The position numbers were made by a program, and so were the translations under genes. A model generated the notes under the pieces. That model searched no databases. It was given only the letters and a program-made list of their open reading frames with translations, and was not told where the DNA came from. A stretch of 64,000 bases of DNA from Pseudomonadota bacterium (GTDB lineage Bacteria > Myxococcota_A > UBA796 > SXON01), in contig SXON01000130.1 in assembly GCA_005778355.1 (NCBI GenBank), positions 32,639-96,638 of the forward strand, in the 5' to 3' direction. Positions 32,547 through 40,930 of this stretch are shown here, one piece after another. Numbering within the stretch: position 1 is the first letter of the stretch; the number at the start of each line of letters is the position of its first letter.

Positions 32547-33422
32547 GTGCCCCAACTCCCCGTCGTCGCCGCGCTCGCGATCCAGCTCGCTCTCGCCGCG
32601 CTGGCGAACTTGCTGGTCGCCCGCTGGCGCCTCCCGGGAATCGTGGCGCTGGCGGCCTCGATGTTGGCGCCGTGGGCGATACCGGCGGAAGACATGGGGG
32701 GCAGAGCCGTCGCGACCCTCTTCGAGGCCGTGTGGGCGCTCAAGGTGATCGACCAGGCGCGGGCGCCGCGCGCCCTGGGCGAGGCTATGCTCCACCTCGT
32801 CGCGATCGTCGACCTGCGGCGCGCGCGCCCGGTGCCGCCCGCTGTCTGGTTTCGAGGCATCGCCTGGGCTGCCGCGGCGACCGCTGTCGCGACAGTCGCA
32901 TACCTTGTGGCCTCGTCGGGCTCGGCGCTGGCGCCGCAGCTCCTCGCGGCGGTGGTCTTCGCCTATGCGGTGGCCGACGTCGTAGACCGCACCGTGCGCA
33001 GCATCTTCCGGCTCGCGGGATTCGAGGTCGAGGCGGTGCAGCGCGATCCGGTGCTGTCGCGCACGGTCACCGAGTTCTGGGGACGACGTTGGAACGGTCT
33101 CGTGCATCGCTGGCTCGACGCCACGTTTTTCCGGCCGCTGGCGCGCCGCGGATTCCCCCACGCGGGCCTTGTCGCGGCGTTCGTAGCGAGCGCGGCGCTG
33201 CACGCGTACATCGCCATTGTCCCGCTGGGACTCCGGGGTGCGGCGTGGATGGGGGGCTTCTTCCTCGTCCAGGGCGCCATCGTTTTCGCCGAGCGCCAGC
33301 TGGGGGTCGCGGCGAAGCCCTGGGCCCGCGCCTGGACCGTCACCGTCCTGCTGGCGAGCTCTCCGCTGTTCACCTGGCCCCTGCTCGCGGTGCTTGGCCT
33401 CCGCCCGCTGCCCGGTGACTGA
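32547..33422 (+). CDS. MBOAT-like (wax-synthase type) membrane acyltransferase
   Basis: The 291 residues have about seven hydrophobic segments. SRTVTEFWGRRWNGLVHRWLD is the conserved MBOAT/wax-synthase block (F-W-G-R-R-W), and the ASAALHAYIAIV segment offers the candidate catalytic His. The family transfers acyl chains to alcohols or sugars in the inner membrane. It is shorter than AlgI and lacks AlgI's specific motifs, so its substrate differs from that of the 26.2-kb MBOAT. It is followed at 21 nt by the flippase gene, suggesting that it acylates the repeat unit or lipid carrier before export. That role is inference. Confidence 0.72.
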   Translation: MPQLPVVAALAIQLALAALANLLVARWRLPGIVALAASMLAPWAIPAEDMGGRAVATLFEAVWALKVIDQARAPRALGEAMLHLVAIVDLRRARPVPPAVWFRGIAWAAAATAVATVAYLVASSGSALAPQLLAAVVFAYAVADVVDRTVRSIFRLAGFEVEAVQRDPVLSRTVTEFWGRRWNGLVHRWLDATFFRPLARRGFPHAGLVAAFVASAALHAYIAIVPLGLRGAAWMGGFFLVQGAIVFAERQLGVAAKPWARAWTVTVLLASSPLFTWPLLAVLGLRPLPGD

Positions 33423-33443
33423 ACGGCCACGATAGGGAGCCTC

Positions 33444-34913
33444 GTGGCCGGTCCCGACACTCGAACGCTCGTGCGAGGGGCGAGCGTGATGCTCCCGGCC
33501 ACGCTCCTCGGCAACGCGTTGCTCCTGGGGCTCGACACCTACCTCAATGGGGTCTTGCCGCTCGCTGAGTACGGGATGTATGGCGCGGTGAAGCGCCTGC
33601 TGCAGATCGTCGGCTTCGTCGGGCTCCTGGGGATGGAAAACGCGGTGATCCGCGTCGTGGCGAGAGCGCCCGGTGCCGCGAGCGCGCAGGCCGGCCTGCG
33701 GACGGCGATGGCGGCCACCCTCGCGACGTCCACGGTGCTCGCCGTCGGGCTCTACACGCTGGCCGACCTCGTTGCCGCCTGGGTCGACGACGCCCCCGGC
33801 ACGGCGAGCGCCCTTCGCCTCGGCGCGCTCTCCTTGCCCTTCGCGGCGGCCCGCCTCCTCGCGGTGGCCGCCGCACAGGGCTGGGGCACGCTCCTGCCCC
33901 GCGCCGTGGTCACCTTCCTTGCCTGGCCGGTGCTGCAATTCCTGGGCTTCTACATGCTGGCTCGCGCCTACGGCGACAACGGCATCGCCGCGGTGGGCGG
34001 GTACACGCTGGCCGTGGGGCTCGGCGCGGCGCACGCCTGGTGGTCGCTCTCGCGGGTGCGCCCGGCCCCCGTGGAAGGCGAGCCCGCGGAGGGCGCGCTG
34101 GCCGCAATGTTCGCGGTTTCCTGGCCGCTCTGGGTGCAAGGCATCGGCATGGCGCTCTACACCTGGGCCGACCAGGTGGTGCTCCTTGGCCTTCGCGGCG
34201 CGGAAGCCGCAGGCGTGTACGGTCCCGTCGCGACCATCGCACCGCTGTTCGGCCTCGGCCTCGGCGCCCTCAACAGTGCCTTTGCGCCGGTCATCGCGCG
34301 CAAACACGCCGAGGGCGACACGGTGGGTCTGCAGGCGATGTACCGGCTCGTCACCCGGTGGGCGGTCCTCCTGGCGGTGCCTCCGGTGGCGGTGGCGGTC
34401 GTCGCGCCGATGACCGCGCTTGCCCCTTGGCCCAACGCCTCCGCGGAAGCCGGCACTGCGTTGCGCATCACCGCGCTCGCTCAGCTTGCCTGCACGGCCG
34501 TGGGCAGCGTGAACTACCTGCTCATCATGTGCGGCCGACAGAGAGACACGCTTTACAACGCTGTCCCCGCCGTGCTCATCAACCTTGTGCTCTCTTTCGT
34601 CCTCGTGCCGCGACTGGGGGTGACCGGCGCGGCGCTGGCCAACGGCGTCGCCATGGCGGTGGCCAACGTCGCGGGCCTCGTCCAGGTGTGGCGCCACCTG
34701 CACATCCACCCCTTCGGGCCGGGACTGGTCCGGGCCCTGCTCGCTGGCATCGCGCCCGCTCTGTTGGCCTACCTCGCCCCGGGAGGGTGGCTCGGCGTGG
34801 GCCTGGTGGCCCTGGTTGGTGGTGCGGCCTTCGCGGTCTCGGTCTACCTGCTCGGCCTCGACGACTTCGACCGGTTGCTGGTGGATACCTTCCGGAAGAG
34901 GTTCCGCGCGTGA
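33444..34913 (+). CDS. Wzx-like polysaccharide flippase
   Basis: The 489 residues contain 12-14 membrane helices in the MATE/PST flippase pattern. RTLVRGASVMLPATLLGNALLLGLDTY opens the protein, AEYGMYGAVKRLLQIVGFVGLLGMENAVIR gives the first charged loop, and a second related half starts near residue 215 (WPLWVQGIGMALYTWADQVVLLG). Wzx proteins flip lipid-linked repeat units across the inner membrane. A Wzy/WaaL-like protein and glycosyltransferases are encoded in the same locus, which fits. It starts at a GTG with a GATAGGGA sequence just upstream, and its stop overlaps the start of the glycoside hydrolase gene. Confidence 0.85.
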   Translation: MAGPDTRTLVRGASVMLPATLLGNALLLGLDTYLNGVLPLAEYGMYGAVKRLLQIVGFVGLLGMENAVIRVVARAPGAASAQAGLRTAMAATLATSTVLAVGLYTLADLVAAWVDDAPGTASALRLGALSLPFAAARLLAVAAAQGWGTLLPRAVVTFLAWPVLQFLGFYMLARAYGDNGIAAVGGYTLAVGLGAAHAWWSLSRVRPAPVEGEPAEGALAAMFAVSWPLWVQGIGMALYTWADQVVLLGLRGAEAAGVYGPVATIAPLFGLGLGALNSAFAPVIARKHAEGDTVGLQAMYRLVTRWAVLLAVPPVAVAVVAPMTALAPWPNASAEAGTALRITALAQLACTAVGSVNYLLIMCGRQRDTLYNAVPAVLINLVLSFVLVPRLGVTGAALANGVAMAVANVAGLVQVWRHLHIHPFGPGLVRALLAGIAPALLAYLAPGGWLGVGLVALVGGAAFAVSVYLLGLDDFDRLLVDTFRKRFRA

Positions 34914-37429
34914 TCCTGATCAGCCTCGCGCTCGCCGCCGACATCGAGATCCCGCGCGATCACGACCTCTTCGTCACCGAGACGAGCGCCGGCGCGCACT
35001 TCCGCATGTTCGCGTTCGCGCCGGTGGGCACCCCGGTCCACATCGACCCCGCCGCGAGCCCCGACGCGTTGCACATCGACGGCACCGAGACCATCGATGT
35101 CAACGCGGCTGGCCGCGTGCTTTACGTCGCGACGGCGGGCTACGGCGGCGTGGACAGCAAGGGCGTGGCCGCCGAGGGCGACATCGTCTACGCCGATGGA
35201 CGAACGCAGTCGCTCCGCTGGCTGGTAGGGGAACACGCCTGGCCGGCCTGGGCGGGCGCCACGGGGCGCCTGGCCGACCCCTTGCCTCTCGGCACCAACA
35301 TCGCTGGAAACACGATGATGGCGTCGCTCCGAGTGGTGCCGCTTTCGTATCCAGACACTATGGTGTCGCGACTTGTGCTCCGCCCCCGCGGCGGGCTCGA
35401 CATGTACCTCCTCGCGGTGTCGGTGAATGCGGACTGGCCGGCGGCTCACAGCGAGCCCGAGGCCGCTGCGCCGGTCGGCTACGTGTTTTCGGTGCCGCTC
35501 GCGGTCGACCTCGGTCGATTCGCGCCCCCGGGGTTGCCGAGCGCCCCCATCGACGACGAGGGTGCGATCCAGGTTGTCGGAGAGAAGCTGGTGCGTCGCG
35601 ACAGTTCCGAAGCGAGGCTCTGGGGGGTGAACCTCGTGGGCGCCCTGCCCGAGCCTGCCCGCGCCAAGTCGGTGGCCGTGGGCCTCGCGGCGCGCGGCTT
35701 CGACCTCGTGCGACTGCACCACATCGACAGGCCAGGGGTGCTCGCCAGCTCCGAACGCGCCGCGGGCCTCGCCCGTCCGGAGGGTCTCGACCGGCTCGAC
35801 CGGCTGCACGCGGCGCTGCGCGGGGAGGGGATCTACCAGTGGTTGTCGATCTGGACGCAGCTCGCGCCGGTGCCCGCCGACGGCGTTGATGCGCCCGAGG
35901 GCCTGCCGGTGGGGCACAAGTACGCGGCGATGATGTGGCCGAGCTGGCGGGAGTTCCAGAAACGATGGTTCATCGCGGTCTGGGGGCGGGTGAATCCCTA
36001 CACGGGGCAGGCCTACGCGAAGGACCCGGCGATCGCCGTGGTGGAGTTGTCGAACGAAGACGGCCTCCTGCTTGGCTGGCAGTCCGGCGCCCTGGAGAAG
36101 TTGCCGCTGCCGCACCGCCGTCGGCTCGATGAGTTGTGGATCGGCTTTCTCCGCAAGAAGTACGCCACCGACGCGGCGCTGGTGGCCGCGTGGCAGGGCG
36201 GGAACCGTCCCGGGCTCCAGGACGGGGAGACGCTGGCGATCAGCTACGTGGCCCGCGAGCCCTCGTCCCGCGCGCGCACCGAGCTCTTCCCGGCCCGGCG
36301 CGCCGCCGACCTCGTGGCCTTCTACGCCACGCTCGAGCGCGACTACTTCGCAGAGATGTCGGCCTTCGTGCGCGCGCAGGGTTTCACCGCGCCCATCGTG
36401 TGCTCCAACTCGCTCGGCATCCTCCACGCCGACGCCCAGCTCAGCGCCTGCGACGTGGTCGACATCCACGCCTACTGGGACCCCATCTCCGAGTCGACCG
36501 CCTACTACGACGCGTCGATCCTCGAGCCCTCGGCTCGCTGGCTGGAGCGGCTCGCCGCCTGCCAGGCGGGGAAACCGTGCACGATGTCGGAGCTGAACCA
36601 CACCTGGCCGAACCGATTCGGGCAGGAGGCGCCGCTCACTTGGGCGGCTCTCGGCGGCCGACAAGGGTGGTCGGCGATCGCGTGGTTCGCGTGGAGCCAC
36701 GCCGATATCCGCGACCTGCCCGACGGCCCGGCGGGGGCCCTCGACCTCGAGGGGCGTTTCTCGTCGGACGTGCAGATGCCCGCGGCGAGCGCGATTTTCC
36801 GGCAGCTCGGCGCGGCGACGGCGCGCTTCACTCGGGCGTGGACAGCGGGGGCCCTGGACCGCGACCTTGCCGAGCCCTCGAGCCTTTTCGTGCCGGAGAC
36901 CGTCGGCATCCAGAGTTACCTCGCTCGCCGGGTGCGCAGTAGCTTCGACGGTGCCATGCCCCGGGGCGACGCGGATCGTTCCCCGGTGCGATGGTCACCC
37001 GGCCGGCTGGTGGTCGACACCGCGCGCGCGGCGGCCATCGTGGGCCACACCACCCCCTCGGCGGAAGCCCCCGATCCCCAGGTCCTTCGGGCCTCGGTGC
37101 CGGGCCGACCCGCGATCAGCCTGGTGATGGCGGGCTCCTCGCCGGGGCGCTGGCTCCTCACCGTGGCGGGGCGCACCGACCGCCAGGGCACCTGGGCCTC
37201 GCCCGGGGTGCCGGGCTTGCTCGCCCTCGGGAGCGGTCCCGCGAGGCTCGAGCGATTGACCGGATTCGTGGACGTCCGCGTGCCGGGGCGCGCCCGGGTC
37301 TACGCTTTGCTCCCCGATGGTTCCCCGCGCGAGCGGGTTCGGGCGCGCCGCCTCCCGGGAGGCTGGTGGCGGGTGAACGTCGACGCCGAGACCCCCTGGT
37401 TCGGCGTCACGACCGTCCAGGGAGACTAA
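34910..37429 (+). CDS. Exported glycoside-hydrolase-like protein (GH-A clan type)
   Basis: The GTG at 34910 overlaps the flippase stop (GTGA) and gives 839 residues with a very short signal (MILISLALAA). An N-terminal beta domain (to about 220) precedes a TIM-barrel region: RGFDLVRLHHIDRPG, GIYQWLSIWTQLAPV, and AVVELSNEDGLLLGW, where Asn-Glu is the typical acid/base pair. Later, CTMSELNHTWPNR offers the nucleophile Glu. This is the layout of GH5/GH42-like cellulase-superfamily enzymes. A C-terminal beta domain (about 690-839) follows. It probably trims the exopolysaccharide in the periplasm. Its 3' end overlaps the convergent ligase gene by 23 bp. Confidence 0.78.
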   Translation: MILISLALAADIEIPRDHDLFVTETSAGAHFRMFAFAPVGTPVHIDPAASPDALHIDGTETIDVNAAGRVLYVATAGYGGVDSKGVAAEGDIVYADGRTQSLRWLVGEHAWPAWAGATGRLADPLPLGTNIAGNTMMASLRVVPLSYPDTMVSRLVLRPRGGLDMYLLAVSVNADWPAAHSEPEAAAPVGYVFSVPLAVDLGRFAPPGLPSAPIDDEGAIQVVGEKLVRRDSSEARLWGVNLVGALPEPARAKSVAVGLAARGFDLVRLHHIDRPGVLASSERAAGLARPEGLDRLDRLHAALRGEGIYQWLSIWTQLAPVPADGVDAPEGLPVGHKYAAMMWPSWREFQKRWFIAVWGRVNPYTGQAYAKDPAIAVVELSNEDGLLLGWQSGALEKLPLPHRRRLDELWIGFLRKKYATDAALVAAWQGGNRPGLQDGETLAISYVAREPSSRARTELFPARRAADLVAFYATLERDYFAEMSAFVRAQGFTAPIVCSNSLGILHADAQLSACDVVDIHAYWDPISESTAYYDASILEPSARWLERLAACQAGKPCTMSELNHTWPNRFGQEAPLTWAALGGRQGWSAIAWFAWSHADIRDLPDGPAGALDLEGRFSSDVQMPAASAIFRQLGAATARFTRAWTAGALDRDLAEPSSLFVPETVGIQSYLARRVRSSFDGAMPRGDADRSPVRWSPGRLVVDTARAAAIVGHTTPSAEAPDPQVLRASVPGRPAISLVMAGSSPGRWLLTVAGRTDRQGTWASPGVPGLLALGSGPARLERLTGFVDVRVPGRARVYALLPDGSPRERVRARRLPGGWWRVNVDAETPWFGVTTVQGD

Positions 37430-38894
37430 GATCGTCCTCGTCTTTCTTGGCAATCTCGATGACCTCCTGGACGGCCTCCTCTTCGATGGCGAGCTTCTCC
37501 TCGAACCCGGCCTGCTCGATGAGCCCGGCGCGAGCGGCGCGCAGGTTGTTGTACTCGACGAGTGACAAGATCGCCCACTGGTAGATCGCCACCTCGTAAT
37601 ACTCCAGGATGTTGTCGGTGGCGTTGAGGAGAACGTAGGTGAGCGTCATGGTCACATAGACGTGTGACACGACCGAAAGCTGGCCGGCGCGCTGCCGACG
37701 GATGAGCCGGAAACCCTGCCACATCATCGTCCCCAGCACCCAGGCAAAGCAGGCCACGCCCAGGAAGCCGGTCTCGTAGGCCACGCGCAGGTAGCCGTTG
37801 TGGGGGGCCGCCTCGATGCCGAAGAGCTCGACCCCGAGCATGACCGAGCTCCCCGCGCCGTGTCCGAGCCACGGGTGATCCCAGAACCGCTGGGTGATCG
37901 TGTCCCAGAAGTAGAGCCGCCAGCCGACGGAGCTGTTGAGGTCGTACACGTCGTTGCCAACCTGGAACACCTCGCCGGCGTCGAGCATGCGGCCCACGAT
38001 GCCGCCGCCGAAGGCCACGAGCATGAAGGCCCCGATGATGCCGCCGGCGATGAGGTAGGCCCGTTTGTTGTAGACCCAGCTGAGGTACACCCAACACACG
38101 CCCATGGCCACCCAACTGATGCGTGTGTAGGTGCTGATCTCGAGAGCCACCAGGATCGCGATGTAGACGAGGCGCAGCCCGCGGTTGGTCTTCGCCGGGT
38201 CGAGAAACTCGGCGTAGGCCAGGCAGAACAGAAAGGTGAGATACATTGAGAAGTGGGCGGGGTGGAAGAAGCTGCTGTTCACCCGGACGTAGCCCTCGGT
38301 CACCTCGTTGCCCTGGCCCGTGAACCACTGGTAGAAACCGTAGAGAATCGGGATCACGCTCGAGGCGTAAAGCGCCATGATCACCTGCCGGACCATGCGA
38401 CGGTCGAGCATGTCGGAGATGATGAGGTAGGTGAAGAAGGGCGCCGCCAACCGAGTGACGAACCGCGAGGACCAGCGCATCTCGGGCGCCCAGTACATCG
38501 AGAGCGCGAAGAGCCCGAGGAACGCCCCGTAGGGCACGGTGAGTGATCGGCCTTTGAAGGGGTTTTTCCACAGGACGAGGAAGTAGACGAAGCCAATGCC
38601 CGTGGCCAGCACGTTGACCAGGCCGCCGAGATCGAAGGAGAAGGCGTCGCCGCCCATGCGCTCGCCACCGGCGACGAAGTTGCGCAGGGCGATCAAGACC
38701 AGGAAGCCTAGGATGAACGCGCGTGGGTTGGCAAGGAAGGTGCCGCCGCCGATGGCGACGATGGCCAACGCCGCCATGTAGTGGGCGCCTCCGAATCCGA
38801 GCGCGAGCGCCAACGGCACGGCCACGAGAGCCGGGATGACGAGCTGCCGCGCCGGGTCGCTGCCGAGGTCGGAGAAGGCGGAGGGAGCGCGCAC
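37407..38894 (-). CDS. O-antigen ligase/Wzy-like polymerase
   Basis: The GTG at 38894 is preferred because a TATGCT hexamer lies 8 nt upstream; it gives 495 residues. There are about 11 hydrophobic segments. The large periplasmic loop of Wzy_C-type proteins ends in GWRLYFWDTITQRFWDHPWLGHGAGS and APHNGYLRVAYETGFLG, with the characteristic H-N-x-Y motif. Such proteins polymerise repeat units or ligate glycans to lipid A or other carriers. The C-terminal tail (about 455-495) is highly acidic and probably cytoplasmic. A longer reading to 38978 would overlap the divergent gene's start and is unlikely. Confidence 0.88.
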   Translation of the reverse strand: MRAPSAFSDLGSDPARQLVIPALVAVPLALALGFGGAHYMAALAIVAIGGGTFLANPRAFILGFLVLIALRNFVAGGERMGGDAFSFDLGGLVNVLATGIGFVYFLVLWKNPFKGRSLTVPYGAFLGLFALSMYWAPEMRWSSRFVTRLAAPFFTYLIISDMLDRRMVRQVIMALYASSVIPILYGFYQWFTGQGNEVTEGYVRVNSSFFHPAHFSMYLTFLFCLAYAEFLDPAKTNRGLRLVYIAILVALEISTYTRISWVAMGVCWVYLSWVYNKRAYLIAGGIIGAFMLVAFGGGIVGRMLDAGEVFQVGNDVYDLNSSVGWRLYFWDTITQRFWDHPWLGHGAGSSVMLGVELFGIEAAPHNGYLRVAYETGFLGVACFAWVLGTMMWQGFRLIRRQRAGQLSVVSHVYVTMTLTYVLLNATDNILEYYEVAIYQWAILSLVEYNNLRAARAGLIEQAGFEEKLAIEEEAVQEVIEIAKKDEDDLSLPGRS

Positions 38895-38902
38895 CGCGCG
38901 CG

Positions 38903-38908
38903 AGCATA
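38903..38908 (-). promoter_or_regulatory. Putative -10 element of the ligase gene
   Basis: The minus strand reads TATGCT (in GGCTATGCT), 8 nt before the GTG at 38894. It supports that start over upstream alternatives. Confidence 0.42.
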
Positions 38909-38956
38909 GCCGCGCAGGCGCGCCCACGCGGGACGGGCTAGCCTCGCGACACGAAG

Positions 38957-39829
38957 ATGACACCGGAACAATCGCCATCCCTGCGGCTGCAGGCCAACTA
39001 CACCGCGGTCGACCTGGTGAAGCAGAGCTGGGCGGTGTTGAAGAGCCAGCCCTGGCCGATCGTCCGCGCCACGCTGCGCGCCGTTTTCCTACCGCTATTG
39101 CCGATGCTGCTGTTGCACCCCCTGGCCTTCGGCATCATGGCCGCCGGGGGCATGTTGGCGGAGCGCGAGGCGGGGGCGCCGCCGCCCGAGCCGCCGCTGT
39201 GGGCGATCCTGGCGAGTAGCACGGTGTTTCTCTTCGAGATGCTGGTGATCTTCGCGCTCGCCATGTACGCCTACGGTGGACTGTTCCGCGTGCTGTTGAT
39301 GGCGGTGCGAGGCGAGACCATCGATCGCGCCCGCCAATCGCTAGAGTCGCCCCAGATCACCGCCATCTTCGGCGTCTTCTTCCGTTGGGCCCTGCGCGTG
39401 GTCCCGGTGTTCATCGTCGGCGGCCTCCTCATCGTGCCCGGCGCACTGATGATGGACGGGGAGAACAAGCAGATCGGCACCATCGTGATGGTTGTGGGCA
39501 CCGTGGTTTTCACGCTCGCCTATATGGCCTTCGGCGTGTACCTGACCTACCGGCTGTTTGGCGAGGCCACCTCGATGCTCATCGCGCTCGAAGAGGGGCT
39601 GGGCGGTGGCGAGGCCCTCGCCGAGGCCTGGCGACGGTCCGACGGTCACAAGCTCAACTTCTTCATCGCTTACATGATCACCGGCTACGGGGGTGGCACG
39701 CTGGTGGCGATCGTCCATATCGCAACCTGTGGCCTCGGTTTTCCGCTGGTGATCGTGGGGCAAATCGTGCTCGTCGCGATGACGATGATCCAGATCGCGA
39801 TGCTCTACGAGTTGCAGTCACGACGGTAA
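38957..39829 (+). CDS. Polytopic membrane protein of unknown function
   Basis: The 290 residues have about six membrane helices (residues about 45-70, 83-110, 140-160, 172-195, 230-255, 258-280) and a short cytoplasmic N-terminus containing VKQSWAVLKSQPWPIVRATL. The overall layout recalls DUF975/YesL-like or glycerophosphodiester-phosphodiesterase membrane-domain proteins, where an amphipathic segment precedes repeated hydrophobic pairs, but no motif settles it. The TAA stop overlaps the ATG of the GT4 gene, so the two are co-translated and the protein may assist glycan synthesis at the membrane. Confidence 0.72.
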   Translation: MTPEQSPSLRLQANYTAVDLVKQSWAVLKSQPWPIVRATLRAVFLPLLPMLLLHPLAFGIMAAGGMLAEREAGAPPPEPPLWAILASSTVFLFEMLVIFALAMYAYGGLFRVLLMAVRGETIDRARQSLESPQITAIFGVFFRWALRVVPVFIVGGLLIVPGALMMDGENKQIGTIVMVVGTVVFTLAYMAFGVYLTYRLFGEATSMLIALEEGLGGGEALAEAWRRSDGHKLNFFIAYMITGYGGGTLVAIVHIATCGLGFPLVIVGQIVLVAMTMIQIAMLYELQSRR

Positions 39830-40929
39830 TGCGCGTTCTCCTCGTGGCCAGGGTGTTCTGGCCGAACATCGGCGGCATCGAGCGTCACGTGCAGTGGCTG
39901 GCCGAGGCCTTGCGACGACGCGGGCACGTGGCCAACGTGCTCACTCTCGACCGCGCCTTCGAAGACGGCCGCGCGCTCCCGGCCCGCGATCAGCTGGGCG
40001 ACATCGAGATCACCCGGGTCCCGTTCGTCGGCAGCACGAGGTACCCGGTGGCCCCGTGGGTGCTCGGTCAGCTGCGCGGCTACGATCTCGTGCACGTTCA
40101 CGCCGTCGACTTCCTCGCCGACTGGCTCGTGGCGACGAAGCCCCTCCATCGTAAGCCGGTGGTGTTGTCGACACACGGCGGTTTCTTTCACACGAACTTC
40201 GCGCAGCGGGCCAAGAAAGCGTGGTTTCACACGGCGACCCGGGCGATGCTGGGCGGCGTCGACGCGCTCATCTACACCTCCGACCAGGACCGCGACCTCT
40301 TCTCCGCGCTCACCGGCAAGGGCGTGACACTCCGCAACGCCGTCGACCTCGCGCCCTGGGGGGTCTTGTCCCGTGCCCCGCGCGACGGCGAGTGGGTCAC
40401 GCTGGGCCGCGTCGACGTGCACAAGGGTGTGTCGCGACTACTAAAGACCCTCGCGGTGGTCCGGGATCGTGATCCGCGCGGTTTCCACGCCCGCGTCATC
40501 GGGCCCAGCGTCGTTCCCGGTCTCACCGAGGCGCTGGTATCGGAGCGAGACGAGCTCGGCCTCGGCGACCGCGTGAGCTTCGAGGGCAAGGTGAGCACCG
40601 AGGTGATGCACGAGGCCGTGCGCGTGGCGCAGCTCGGGCTCTGGCCGGCCGAGTACGAGAGCTTCGGCATCTCGGTGGTGGAGACGATGGGGGCCGGGCT
40701 CGTGCCCGTTCTCCAGGACAATCGGGCTTTCCGGTACTTCGTGGATGGAAAGTCGGGCATCCTCACCGACTACGCCGACCCCCCCCGAGCCTCGGGCGAC
40801 ATCCTCCGCGCGCGCGATCTTGCCCTCGACGAGTGGTCGCAGGCGGCCCGGGCCAAGGCCCAGGACTACAGCTGGGACTCGGTGATCGGGGGGATCGAGG
40901 ATTTGTACCGGGGCGTGCTCCGGGGTTGA
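39829..40929 (+). CDS. Family 4 (GT-B) glycosyltransferase
   Basis: The 366 residues start MRVLLVARVFWPNIGGIERH, the usual GT4 opening with the G-G-I/V-E-R-H loop. The N-terminal Rossmann domain continues with YDLVHVHAVDFLADWL and VVLSTHGGFFHT. The C-terminal domain has GRVDVHKGVSRLLKTL and the E-x7-E-like motif in PAEYESFGISVVETMGAGLVPV. It should transfer a sugar from a nucleotide donor during repeat-unit assembly at the cytoplasmic face. It closes the exopolysaccharide locus and meets the convergent TPR/beta-barrel gene with 1 nt between stops. Confidence 0.92.
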   Translation: MRVLLVARVFWPNIGGIERHVQWLAEALRRRGHVANVLTLDRAFEDGRALPARDQLGDIEITRVPFVGSTRYPVAPWVLGQLRGYDLVHVHAVDFLADWLVATKPLHRKPVVLSTHGGFFHTNFAQRAKKAWFHTATRAMLGGVDALIYTSDQDRDLFSALTGKGVTLRNAVDLAPWGVLSRAPRDGEWVTLGRVDVHKGVSRLLKTLAVVRDRDPRGFHARVIGPSVVPGLTEALVSERDELGLGDRVSFEGKVSTEVMHEAVRVAQLGLWPAEYESFGISVVETMGAGLVPVLQDNRAFRYFVDGKSGILTDYADPPRASGDILRARDLALDEWSQAARAKAQDYSWDSVIGGIEDLYRGVLRG

Positions 40930-40930
40930 G

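Noticed and set aside
37432..38978. Upstream extension of the ligase gene to 38978
   Set aside because: It would overlap the divergent gene's start, and the extra 28 residues are Arg/Ser/Pro-rich text without a membrane segment. The GTG at 38894 has a promoter element at the expected distance.
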